64,000 nt of DNA from NCBI GenBank assembly GCA_963773845.1, contig CAVZCU010000012.1, positions 1,488,001-1,552,000 on the forward strand, written 5' to 3'. Under the pieces are notes generated by a model, which ran no database searches, was not told the origin of the DNA, and saw only the letters and a list, made by a program, of their open reading frames with translations. The DNA comes from SIAJ01 sp963773845 (lineage in GTDB: Bacteria > Planctomycetota > Planctomycetia > Gemmatales > Gemmataceae). Below are positions 55,928-64,000 of the stretch, piece after piece. Both the position numbers and the translations under genes were made by a program. Position 1 is the stretch's first letter. Every line of letters starts with the position of its first letter.

Positions 55928-57634
55928 TTATCGTTTCTTCTTTGGCGGCCGGACCGGCCACGGCTCTACCATCGCGCGCTTCGCGTAGGCGTCGTACTTG
56001 GCCGAGAGTTCCTTGACCTTGTCCGGGTATTTGGCCGATAGGTCATTCGACTCGACCCGGTCGTAAGTCATGTCATAAAGCTCCCACGGCTTGCCGTACT
56101 TGGAGACGAGCTTCCAATCGCCGGCCCGGACTGCCCGATTGCCTTCGTGCTCCCAGAAGATCGCGTCGCGTTCGATCGGCTTGTTGGCAAACGCGGGGAG
56201 CAGGCTCTTGCCTTCCAGTGGCGTGGCTTCCTTCGGATAGGCGGCCCTGGCCAGATCGTAGAGAGTCGCAGCGATGTCGATGAGATGACCGGGCTGCTTG
56301 CGCAGCTCGCCTTTCGCCGATATGCCGGCCGGCCAGTGGGCGATGAGCGGCGTGCTGATTCCACCTTCATGGACCCAGTGCTTGTACTCGCGGAAGGGGG
56401 TGTTGCTTACGTTGGCCCACGATCGACCATATGCCACATATGTATCTGCCCCACCGGGCATGACCTTGGGGCCCATGCGCACTGGGTAACCGTCGCGGGT
56501 CTGTCTAGGCACGCTGCCGGCCGCCGCGAACTCCTCCGGCTTCATTGGCGGGAACGTCGGCTTTTCCGGCCGCTCGATGTTCGGGTGCTGCTTGTTGCCG
56601 GTTCGGCCCATCGCTTCGGCGCAGCCGCCGTTGTCTTGGAGAAAGAAAATCAGCGTGTTTTCCAATTGGCCGGTCTTCTTCAATTCGGCGATCAGCTTGC
56701 CGATGCCCTGGTCCAGGCGATCGACTATTGCTGCATAGCATTCCATGCAGGCTGCTTCCCATTTTTTGTTCTTCGCCATCGACCAGTCGCCCGCTTGCTG
56801 CGATATTGGCTGGTTGCCATCAATCAGACCGAGCTTCGCTGCCTTCTCGAAGCGTGCCTTGCGAATCGGCTCGTAGCCGACGTCGTATTTCCCCTTGTAC
56901 TTGGCAATGTCCTCGGGCAGTGCATGCATGGGCCAGTGAGCGGCAGTGAAGGCCACGTACATAAAGAATGGCTCTTTCGAGTGTTCTTTGAGATGCTCAT
57001 CGACGAAGCGGATCGCATGATCGGCGATGGCGTCCGTGTAGTAGTAGCGCTTCGGTTTGTAATTCGGGTCGGCGTAGGGGGAAATCATGGTGTCATCGCT
57101 GACGAGCGACGACGGGTCGTAGTAACTGCCCGCCCCGTGGATAGTGCCATAAAAGCGATCGAAGCCGCGATGCATGGGCCAATTGTCTTTCGGCCCGTCC
57201 TTGCCGGCGAACCGAGTCACGTGCCATTTGCCGACAGCATACGTGCGATAACCCGCCGGCTTGAGCACCTCGGCCATTGTGCGACATTGCTTGTTCAAGT
57301 TGCCGCGATAACCGGGCTTGCCGGTGTCTTCCATCATGTGCCCAACGCCCGCCTGGTGCGGATAAAGCCCGGTGAGCAGACACGCCCGTGTCGGACAGCA
57401 CCGGGCGGTGTTGTAGAACTGCGTGAAACGCAATCCGTTGGCCGCCAGCTTTTCGAGATTGGGCGTGGCAATCTCACCGCCATAGCAGCCGAGATCGGAG
57501 AAGCCCATGTCGTCGCTCAGGATGACGATGATGTTCGGACGCTTGGAAGGCTCGGCGGCAGGCGATTGCTTCGCTGCTGAGCCGATGGCAACGATCGCCG
57601 ACAGTGCAATGAGCGCATAATCCCTGATGTTCAT
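55928..57634 (-). CDS. Secreted arylsulfatase
   Basis: A 568-residue exported arylsulfatase; signal peptide up to SPAAEP. Metal site NIIVILSDDMGFSDLGCYGGE, formylglycine motif ARCCPTRACLLTG (C-x-P-T-R form, seen in this subgroup), HQAGVGHMMED, GKWHVTRF, FFLQDNGGCAEAMG and KHWVHEGGISTPLIAHWPAG. The set matches the large arylsulfatase (AslA-like) type. Together with the two preceding genes it makes a sulfatase run without a maturase or transporter. Confidence 0.95.
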   Translation of the reverse strand: MNIRDYALIALSAIVAIGSAAKQSPAAEPSKRPNIIVILSDDMGFSDLGCYGGEIATPNLEKLAANGLRFTQFYNTARCCPTRACLLTGLYPHQAGVGHMMEDTGKPGYRGNLNKQCRTMAEVLKPAGYRTYAVGKWHVTRFAGKDGPKDNWPMHRGFDRFYGTIHGAGSYYDPSSLVSDDTMISPYADPNYKPKRYYYTDAIADHAIRFVDEHLKEHSKEPFFMYVAFTAAHWPMHALPEDIAKYKGKYDVGYEPIRKARFEKAAKLGLIDGNQPISQQAGDWSMAKNKKWEAACMECYAAIVDRLDQGIGKLIAELKKTGQLENTLIFFLQDNGGCAEAMGRTGNKQHPNIERPEKPTFPPMKPEEFAAAGSVPRQTRDGYPVRMGPKVMPGGADTYVAYGRSWANVSNTPFREYKHWVHEGGISTPLIAHWPAGISAKGELRKQPGHLIDIAATLYDLARAAYPKEATPLEGKSLLPAFANKPIERDAIFWEHEGNRAVRAGDWKLVSKYGKPWELYDMTYDRVESNDLSAKYPDKVKELSAKYDAYAKRAMVEPWPVRPPKKKR

Positions 57635-57756
57635 TCGAAAACCTCCCGCGGATTACGGGATGAGTGTAACGCGTCCCAGTCAGGCAAACAACCAGCGACT
57701 TTGAAGTAAATCGAACAAGCGCTCGATCCGTGGCATCCTGTCTCGCAAGAGAAGAG

Positions 57757-57851
57757 CCCAACACAAAGACACTAAGATCACACGAAAACACGAAGAGAAA
57801 AAAAGTCATTCCTCTTTGTGCCTTCGTGTGAACTTGTGTCTTTGTGTTGGG
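57757..57851. repeat. About 40-bp imperfect inverted repeat (CACAAAGACAC type)
   Basis: The left arm from CCCAACACAAAGACAC (57757) pairs with a right arm ending TGTCTTTGTGTTGGG (57851) with few mismatches around a short A-rich loop. Third member of the family seen at 32025 and 41142. Confidence 0.75.
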
Positions 57852-57971
57852 CACTTTTCGCAGGACCTGCTGTCTTTTTGTCTTTCGGTGGATCTTGTCC
57901 AAGCAACCTGGGCCGCCCATGATGAATCGATCGTGTCCGTCAGGGCAGCTTTGATTCCGTCGAGAGAATTC

Positions 57972-59240
57972 ATGATCCGTGTGCTTGCCGTCCTGGTCGC
58001 AATCGTCCTGCTCGGCGCCGACTGGCCGCACTGGCGGGGGCCGAATCGCAACGACGTGACCGACGAGCCCTCCGGCTGGTCGGAAAAGCACTGGCTATCG
58101 GAAAAGCCAAGCTGGACCGCAAACGTGGGCAAGGGAGCGAGTTCACCTCTCATCATTGGCGATCGCGTCTACGGGCTCGGTCACGACAACGGCCGCGACA
58201 TCGTCTTTTGTTTACGCGCCGCCGACGGCAAGGAACTTTGGACAGTTCGCTATCGGGCGCCGGAATACGGCCGATTTCACAACGGCGACGAGGGACTCTA
58301 TTCCGGGCCGTCATCGACGCCCGAGTTCGACATGGAAACAAAACTCCTATACACGCTCGGCCCGGACGGCGATCTGAATTGCTGGGACACGACTGCGGAA
58401 GGCAAAAAGGTTTGGTCGATCAATCTTTATGACCAGTACAAAGTCAAGCAACGCCCGCGGCTGACTCGGGCGCCGATGCGGGATTACGGCTACACGTCGA
58501 GCCCGCTCGTTCGCGGCAAGTTGCTCCTGGTCGAAGTCGGTTCCAAGCACGGCAGTCTGATCGCGTTCGACAAGAAGACCGGCAAGCAGGCCTGGGCGTC
58601 CGAACTGACGGATGAAGCCGGCCACAACGCCGGCCCAGTGCCGATCACCGTTGAGGGCGTCTCGTGCGTGGCTCTCTTGACCCAGCGCAACCTGGCCGTG
58701 ATCCGGCTCGATGCGGGTAAGGAAGGAAAGACGGTCGCCAAGTATCCGTGGGTGACCGATTTCGCCAACAACGTCGCCTCGCCGGCCGTCAAGGACAACT
58801 TCGTTCTGATCACTTCGGCGTACAACCAGAACGCGATCTGCAAACTCAAGATCACGCTGCAGGGGGCGGAGAAGGTCTGGCAGAGACCGTACCCGTCGAA
58901 AGTCTGCACGCCAGTCATTCACGACGGGCATGTCTATTTCGCCTGGCAACGCGTTCAATGCCTGGACTGGGCAACCGGCGAGCGAATCTGGCAAGGCGGC
59001 GGATTCGGCGACCCCGGTTCATGCATCATCACCGGCGACAATCGCCTGCTGGTCTACGGCCACAACGGTAAGCTGGCACTGGTCAAGACAGCCAGGCGAT
59101 CGCCGAAGGCATATACGGAGTTGACTGCCCGCGAACGAATCTTCAAAGCCTCCGCCTGGCCACATGTAGCGCTTGCCGATGGGCGCGTTTACTGCCGGGA
59201 CCGCGAGGGGAATCTGGCGTGTTTTGAGATTGGCAAGTAG
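57972..59240 (+). CDS. PQQ-like beta-propeller repeat protein (exported)
   Basis: A 422-residue exported propeller from ATG 57972 (MIRVLAVLVAIVLLGADWPHWRGPNRN, the common planctomycete opening). Repeats include SSPLIIGDRVYGLG, AADGKELWTVRY, YTSSPLVRGKLLLVEVG, DKKTGKQAWASEL and CTPVIHDGHVYFAW, as in BamB/PQQ-like folds. No PQQ-ligand set or heme site is visible, so catalysis is uncertain and it may be structural or binding. The longer frame from 57816 is not supported. Confidence 0.85.
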   Translation: MIRVLAVLVAIVLLGADWPHWRGPNRNDVTDEPSGWSEKHWLSEKPSWTANVGKGASSPLIIGDRVYGLGHDNGRDIVFCLRAADGKELWTVRYRAPEYGRFHNGDEGLYSGPSSTPEFDMETKLLYTLGPDGDLNCWDTTAEGKKVWSINLYDQYKVKQRPRLTRAPMRDYGYTSSPLVRGKLLLVEVGSKHGSLIAFDKKTGKQAWASELTDEAGHNAGPVPITVEGVSCVALLTQRNLAVIRLDAGKEGKTVAKYPWVTDFANNVASPAVKDNFVLITSAYNQNAICKLKITLQGAEKVWQRPYPSKVCTPVIHDGHVYFAWQRVQCLDWATGERIWQGGGFGDPGSCIITGDNRLLVYGHNGKLALVKTARRSPKAYTELTARERIFKASAWPHVALADGRVYCRDREGNLACFEIGK

Positions 59241-59468
59241 GGGCGGTCAACGGTGAGAAAGACTATTCCCTTCAAGGCCGCGTCAATGAGTGGCCACTCC
59301 GCAGAAGCCTGCCGACCTTGGCTTATACAAGGCGCAAGAGAATCGCGAAATCGCGTATGGGATATTCGAGTATAGCCCCAGCCCGGGTTCCCAAATCGTG
59401 CGTTTCAATCCGATTGCCTCGATTGGAGTATGGCAATTCGACTGTCATCGCCCCAATGCCTTTGGGCC

Positions 59469-59975
59469 TCACTTCTTCCCAGCCGTGGCTGATTTTCGAG
59501 AAATCTCAACGGTGGGACGGACGCTCGAGAACCTTTTCAACACTCCGTCAACATAAGCCTCAACACCGCGCACTGGACCGATGAGGCTCTGTTTGTTCGG
59601 GTCGGCGCCGGCATCGATAGCTGGTGCATCCTTCTTCAGTTGCCGAATCGCTCCGAGTGCTGCACGCCCGTCTCTATCGTACAACTCGTACCAGAACCAC
59701 CAGAGAATCTCCACTTGGACCTCCCAGGATTTCGTCTCCATCAAAACAGAGCAGACGAAGGCGAGACGCTTCCTTGCGGAATGCGACATGGTCTCTGGGT
59801 TTCGAAAGAAGGAGTCACTTGCTCGGGACATTAGGCTAAGCGCGGTGTCGAGGTCCTCGGTCTCGATTGCCGTCATGAGCAAAGTCTCACAGCGGTGAGC
59901 ATACACGTCGCCACACCCGTGAGCCACGCCGCCCGGAGCCAACGCGGTGCTCAATAACAACAGGGAGTAGTTCAT
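59469..59975 (-). CDS. Secreted hypothetical protein
   Basis: A 168-residue protein, MNYSLLLLSTALAPGGVAHG being a likely signal peptide. The mature part is mainly helical (EDLDTALSLMSRASDSFF, VQVEILWWFWYELYDRDGRAALGAIRQL) with two cysteines close together near the N-terminus (HGCGDVYAHRCE). No family recognised. The 228-base gap after the PQQ-like gene (59241-59468) shows nothing else. Confidence 0.55.
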   Translation of the reverse strand: MNYSLLLLSTALAPGGVAHGCGDVYAHRCETLLMTAIETEDLDTALSLMSRASDSFFRNPETMSHSARKRLAFVCSVLMETKSWEVQVEILWWFWYELYDRDGRAALGAIRQLKKDAPAIDAGADPNKQSLIGPVRGVEAYVDGVLKRFSSVRPTVEISRKSATAGKK

Positions 59976-60107
59976 GAGGAAGTCCGCCTTGCTAAAGTCC
60001 GGATCGATACAAAGGCCGCTAACAGGTCGCCTCGGATCTCAAGAAGGCCTCACTGATTCCCGACAGTGATCTGGATGGCGATTCGGCGACCTCCGAAAGT
60101 TTCACCC

Positions 60108-62072
60108 TCATTCCACGCGATGCCTCTCCACGATCGACTTCGCCCGTTCCAGCATTCTTACGAACTCCGCTCGGTGGCCGCCCTTGTCGGGGCCGATTGA
60201 CGACTTCGCCCATTCGAGGACCTTGTCGAAGTCCGCGCTGCCGCGGTATTCGCTATCCCGGAGGATCATTCCGAATGCGGCGGCCGCGGCAGCGAAGCGC
60301 AGGTCCTTACTGGCTTCTTTCGTCAGGCCGTCCGCCGGCAACACGTCGCTGACTTCGGACGCCTTTTCCGTTTCCGGATGTTTATAGCGCATGCGGACCG
60401 TCAGCCATTCGCCTCTCTGGGCGGCCTCGGTTAGCTCGGGCGTGGTTTGATACTTCAGCGGTTCCACGTCGCCGACCGCTACTTTCTCGCCGGCTGGCAC
60501 GATCTGGTAGAGGGCCGTGCAAGTGTGACCGCTGCCCATGTCGCCGGCGTCCTTCGCGTCGTTGCGGAAATCCTCGTTCCGCAGGATGCGATTCTCGTAG
60601 CCGATCAGTCGATAGCCGGCGATCTTGGCGGGATTGAACTCCACTTGCAGCTTGACATCCTTGGCAACTGTGACCAAGGCCCCGCCTTGCTCCACAAAGA
60701 CTTTTCGGGTCTCGTCGAGTGAATCGATGTACGCGTAATGCCCGTTGCCATGATGTGCGAGCTTTTCGAGCGTGGCATCTTGCAGGTTGCCCATGCCATA
60801 GCCGAGGACGGTCAAGTAAACACCCGATTTCCGCTTTTTCTCGATCAAGCGAACAAGCTGCCCCTCGTCGCGGATGCCGACATTGAAGTCCCCGTCAGTG
60901 GCGAGAATGACGCGGTTGATGCCGTCCTTGAGGAAGGTCTTTTCCGCTTGCTCATAGGCGACTTGAATGCCTCCTTCGCCGTTGGTTGAACCGTGTGCGG
61001 CAAGATCGTTGATGACCTCGATGATCCTCTTTTTCTGGTCGCCCGGCGTGGGTGGCAGTCGCAGCCCAGCCTCGCCGGCATAACTGACGATGCTCACGCG
61101 ATCGCGGCCCGAGAGCTGTTCGACCAACAGGCGAAGCGATTCTTGCACCAGCGGCAGGCGATTCGCTTGGTCCATCGACCCCGACGTGTCGATCAAAAAG
61201 ACAAGGTTTCGCGGCGGCATGTGGTCTTTGTCAATCACCCTCGCCTTGAGGCCAACGCGGAGTAAATAGTGTTTCGGCTGCCAAGGGCAGGGGGCCATCT
61301 CCAGCTTGAACGCGACCGGGTCGGCGCTTTTTGGCGGAGCATAGTTATAGGGGAAGTAGTTGACGAAATCGGCAATTCGGACAGAGTCCTTTTTCGGCAG
61401 CTTTCGTTCGTTGATGCGGGCTCGGCAATTCGAATACGACGCGGTATCGACGGATGTGGAAATCGTTGAGAGCGCGTCCGTGCCTTTGGCAACCTTGAAC
61501 GGATTGTCCTGGAAGAACTCGTAACGCTCGCTGTCCGCTTCACGGATGGGTCTTCCGGCCGGCGGAGCGTTTGGATCGAACAATGGTACTGCGTTGCCGC
61601 CGCCGATCATGTTGACGTTGCCGCCGCCGATCATGTTGACGTTGCCGCCATTGAAGCCACTTCCGCCTCCAATGAATCCGCCGCCTCCTGGCTGCCCGCC
61701 ATTGAATAGCTGGCCCGCTTGGCCGTTGAAACCCCCGTCATGTCCCGTGAGAAGATTCTTCGACAGGAACGAAGTTTCATCTTCTTTCGATTGCGAAGGG
61801 TGCTTGAGCTTACTCGCGACTACCGTCCGGCCCGCGTCCTTCGTGGCGTCTCTAGGCGGCTGATTCGTGGTTGCCGTTGCCGCCGATTGCGTTTCAGTCG
61901 GCGGATCGACGCTTCTTCCACACCCCGCCAGAGTGATGAACATGCCGATGATGAGCAGTTGCCAATTCAGACAATGAAATCGCGCAAGAGCCCTGCAATG
62001 GCTGGCTGGCCATGATTGATTCTCCGGGGACAGCAAACGGTCGAGAATTGGGGCACGATGACCGTCACTCAT
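60108..62072 (-). CDS. YfbK-like VWA lipoprotein
   Basis: About 654 residues. WQLLIIGMFITLAGCGRS is a lipobox signal, but it lies unusually far from ATG 62072, so a later start is possible. A low-complexity Gly/Asn region (about 105-165) contains a tandem 8-residue repeat NVNMIGGG. Then the VWF_A N-terminal part (STSVDTASYSNCRARIN, RIADFVNYFPYNY), the VWA domain NLVFLIDTSGSMDQANRLPL with LATDGDFNVG, and the DUF3520-like C-terminus (RFAAAAAAFGMILRDSEYRG). Such proteins are common in Bacteroidetes and planctomycetes; role unknown. Confidence 0.88.
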   Translation of the reverse strand: MSDGHRAPILDRLLSPENQSWPASHCRALARFHCLNWQLLIIGMFITLAGCGRSVDPPTETQSAATATTNQPPRDATKDAGRTVVASKLKHPSQSKEDETSFLSKNLLTGHDGGFNGQAGQLFNGGQPGGGGFIGGGSGFNGGNVNMIGGGNVNMIGGGNAVPLFDPNAPPAGRPIREADSERYEFFQDNPFKVAKGTDALSTISTSVDTASYSNCRARINERKLPKKDSVRIADFVNYFPYNYAPPKSADPVAFKLEMAPCPWQPKHYLLRVGLKARVIDKDHMPPRNLVFLIDTSGSMDQANRLPLVQESLRLLVEQLSGRDRVSIVSYAGEAGLRLPPTPGDQKKRIIEVINDLAAHGSTNGEGGIQVAYEQAEKTFLKDGINRVILATDGDFNVGIRDEGQLVRLIEKKRKSGVYLTVLGYGMGNLQDATLEKLAHHGNGHYAYIDSLDETRKVFVEQGGALVTVAKDVKLQVEFNPAKIAGYRLIGYENRILRNEDFRNDAKDAGDMGSGHTCTALYQIVPAGEKVAVGDVEPLKYQTTPELTEAAQRGEWLTVRMRYKHPETEKASEVSDVLPADGLTKEASKDLRFAAAAAAFGMILRDSEYRGSADFDKVLEWAKSSIGPDKGGHRAEFVRMLERAKSIVERHRVE

Positions 62073-62485
62073 GCAAACAACTGGAGATGGGAATCGTTGG
62101 CACCAAGTGACCGCCAACCCAGCGCCAATCCTTCACCGGGGAGGTCGAGAAAAAGTTGGCGCTCTCGGTGCCCTTGCCTTTAGTGGGACGATAATCCCAG
62201 AGTGAATCGAGGGAATGACGATCGATGAAGGGTGTGCGGAACCGGACAATCGCTTCCAAAACGCACACCAACTCTTCTTGGCACCCAACTACCTTTTCAG
62301 CGCATTCGGGGTTTAATCGCGGAAACCTTGGAAGAATGAATTCCCGCAAGGTCCTGGCACAAAGATCGCTTCTTCACTCCGGGACGTGGCAACCATCTCA
62401 TCGAATAGTGACAGCAATCGAATTCGATGAAGTCCATTTGCCGAGCCAACCGACCAGCAACCCGTTGCAAAAGGAGCGATGACTC
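62073..62485. other. Intergenic region with an uncertain small ORF
   Basis: 413 bases between the VWA lipoprotein start and the DUF2892 gene. A 94-codon minus-strand frame (62065-62349) ends inside the VWA start region (ATGAGTGA), as a coupled gene might, but its composition is unconvincing and I do not call it. Confidence 0.35.
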
Positions 62486-62704
62486 GTGACTCTCGAACAA
62501 TACATCCGTGCAATCGCCGGCACCTTCGTTCTGGTGTCAGTGGCTCTGGGCTATTTCGTGTCGCCTTACTGGTTCCTGTTCACCGCATTCGTCGGTGCGA
62601 ACTTAATTCAATCCGCATTCACTCGATGGTGCGTGATGGAGAAGATCCTGCTCGCACTTGGCGTTGGCCACACTCCGGCCCCACGAGAACCGGTGTCGGC
62701 ATAG
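62486..62704 (+). CDS. DUF2892 (YgaP-type) small membrane protein
   Basis: A 72-residue inner-membrane protein. GTG 62486 follows GGAG. The start MTLEQYIRAIAGTFVLVSVAL and SPYWFLFTAFVGANLIQSAFTRWCVMEKILLALGV match the DUF2892 pattern of two membrane helices and a cysteine near the end, as in the membrane part of the rhodanese YgaP. The family is often linked to sulfur metabolism, but no rhodanese lies here. Confidence 0.88.
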   Translation: MTLEQYIRAIAGTFVLVSVALGYFVSPYWFLFTAFVGANLIQSAFTRWCVMEKILLALGVGHTPAPREPVSA

Positions 62705-62853
62705 GCGGACTTGGCGCACGACGGGTGCTGTGCCCCACTCAGTCTCCGGGAACCGGAGCGACGATTGCACATTCGGCACCCGAGACCGCTTTTCATTTGC
62801 CTTCGATCGTCTGTGAACCGTACGATCATCTCCAATTACCTTGGGGATCTCGC

Positions 62854-64000
62854 ATGAGGCCCATCCATTGCCTCCTATTTGTTTTCACCGTCCTTGTCTC
62901 GTCAACGCGTGGCGACGAGTTGCCGCAGATTCCGAACGGCTCGGAGAAGGCGAAGAAGATACTCGCGAGCGAGCGCGCCGCGACGATGGCAGTTACTTGG
63001 GAAGCCTACCAGAAAGTCGGAAGGCGAAATGCAAAATGGGACAAGCTCGTTGAATTGGCCATGAAGGCCAATGCGGACGTTGCGTATGGTTCAAGATGGG
63101 ATCAACCCATTGCCCGAGGCGGTTGAAAGAGTGCATCGCCATGGCCATCGAGGCGGGTTGTGACGATCCGCTGGTGCGTTTCTCCGTAACAAAGTTGACC
63201 GAAAATACTGTCGAAGATCGCCTACCGCAACTCGACCGATTGCACGCAGCGGTCAAGGCCCTTTCCAAGAGCGAATATCCAGAACTCATCAAAGCCGAGG
63301 CGTGGCTGGCGCTGATTTCCGCTTGGTTGAGCGCTGACCGTTTGGAGGACGAGATCAGGGAGCAAAAAACAGTCATAGCCGAATCGCGAGAGGAGGTTTT
63401 TCGACATTTGGCCAAGGCATGCCTGGAGCGCAAACCCGGACAACGCGATGAACTGATTAACCTGTGTCAACTTGTCTACAAATTCGGGCAAGACATCGGG
63501 GAACAACAGAAATGGTTCGATGAACTCAATGCAAAAGTGTTGGTAAAGCTGGATAAGAATGACGTGATCCCGCACGTTGTCACCGGGACCTACTTCATTG
63601 ACCATGCTTGGGCGGCACGTGGATCGGGCGTGGCGGCGACCGTCACTCCAGCAAGATGGAAGGTATTCTCCGAACGTCTCGAATATGCCGAACAACGACT
63701 GACCCGCGCATACGAGCTGGACAAGGATTGTGCGACAGCGCCGGCGGCCATGGTGACCGTTTGCGTGGGGCGTGGTCACGACCGCGAAACGATGGAAAGA
63801 TGGTTCCGCCGGGCAATTGATGCCGATCCGACGAATTGGTCTGCCTACCAAGCGAAAATGAGATACCTCATGCCCAAGTGGCATGGCAGCGAAAAGAAGA
63901 TGGCAGAATTCGCCCGGCAAATCGTGAAGGCGGGACTTTGGGATTCGGGGCAACCGATACTTGCGCTCGGTGTCTACAGCGAACAGGCCTGGACGTCGAA
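62854..64000 (+). CDS. Secreted TPR/DUF4034-like protein, frameshifted, continues past the window
   Basis: Signal peptide MRPIHCLLFVFTVLVSSTRG at ATG 62854, then DELPQIPNGSEKAKKIL. A one-base deletion, probably between 63070 and 63120, moves to a second frame that is open from RLKECIAMAIEAGCDDPLVRF to the window edge (about 295 codons seen). That part is helical and ends with AEQRLTRAYELDKDCATAPAAM, MERWFRRAIDADPTNWSAY and RYLMPKWHGSEKKM, resembling TPR/DUF4034-like proteins. Function unknown. Minus-strand frames across it are shadows. Confidence 0.7.

Noticed and set aside
56147..57580. 477-codon plus-strand frame
   Set aside because: Antisense to the third sulfatase.
62065..62349. 94-codon minus-strand ORF coupled to the VWA lipoprotein start
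   Set aside because: The ATGAGTGA overlap is attractive, but composition is unconvincing, no ribosome site was found, and the VWA start itself is uncertain.
63222..63953. 243-codon minus-strand frame
   Set aside because: Antisense to the open TPR/DUF4034-like frame, which has the coding character.

Overview
The window looks like chromosome from a GC-rich planctomycete, most likely of the Gemmataceae/Isosphaeraceae type. That placement is inference from gene content: a BBP7-type outer-membrane barrel, two PVC-type beta-propeller/HEAT/cytochrome c proteins, a TIGR03067-like secreted protein, three secreted sulfatases in a row, several Pro/Gly-rich or small secreted proteins, and many intergenic palindromes. 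I see no rRNA, tRNA, CRISPR array, prophage or convincing plasmid module.

Layout. 1-4.4 kb: a trehalose/glycogen operon (treZ entering from the left edge, a small coupled membrane ORF, glycogen debranching enzyme). 4.5-13 kb: a sorbosone-dehydrogenase/diheme cytochrome fusion, a methyltransferase, an enolase-superfamily enzyme, a prenyltransferase-repeat protein followed by a DUF362 protein, and a secreted glycosidase-like protein. 13-22.8 kb: BBP7 barrel, membrane protein, dual-specificity phosphatase, PP2C phosphatase, VWA protein, a desaturase-like membrane protein with lost histidines, and an O-antigen ligase-like protein. 23-27 kb: acyl-CoA carboxylase carboxyltransferase, PaiB-like protein, beta-CASP nuclease. 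27-32 kb: a very large mosaic protein (SGNH, beta-propeller, HEAT, F5/8, cupredoxin, cytochrome c). 32-46 kb: creatininase plus MFS, SMP-30, double ABC ATPase, a LigD-like PE-Pol protein without ligase, polysaccharide deacetylase, zinc ribbon protein, isochorismatase-like hydrolase, a second PVC cytochrome, and a CocE/NonD hydrolase. 46.2-47.2 kb: a REP-associated tyrosine transposase (RAYT) between two arrays of its palindromic repeats. 47.7-51 kb: TIGR03067 protein, a coupled small-protein/retropepsin pair, a lipoprotein, and an AAA ATPase. 51-57.6 kb: GH15 glucoamylase/trehalase and three sulfatases. 58-64 kb: PQQ-like propeller, secreted hypothetical, VWA lipoprotein, DUF2892 protein, and a TPR/DUF4034-like protein leaving the right edge.

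Two themes cut across the window. First, at least 23 single-base frame changes interrupt otherwise well-conserved genes, mostly +1 (15 of 23). Downstream catalytic and metal-binding residues survive, so I favour sequencing or assembly indels over gene decay. I annotate each affected gene as one locus and give the approximate shift position. Second, at least eight kinds of palindromic intergenic repeat are present, one of which has a 17-nt core inside a coding region, and a RAYT gene sits in the middle of one family.

Functionally the window combines polymer handling (trehalose/glycogen enzymes, GH15, deacetylase, secreted glycosidase), sulfated-polysaccharide breakdown (sulfatases), periplasmic redox proteins (cytochrome c and copper domains), and signalling phosphatases. 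The clearest candidates for something poorly described are the treZ-linked micro-ORF, the small-protein/retropepsin pair, the SGNH-cupredoxin-cytochrome mosaic, and the RAYT/repeat block. None of these is claimed as a proven new system.
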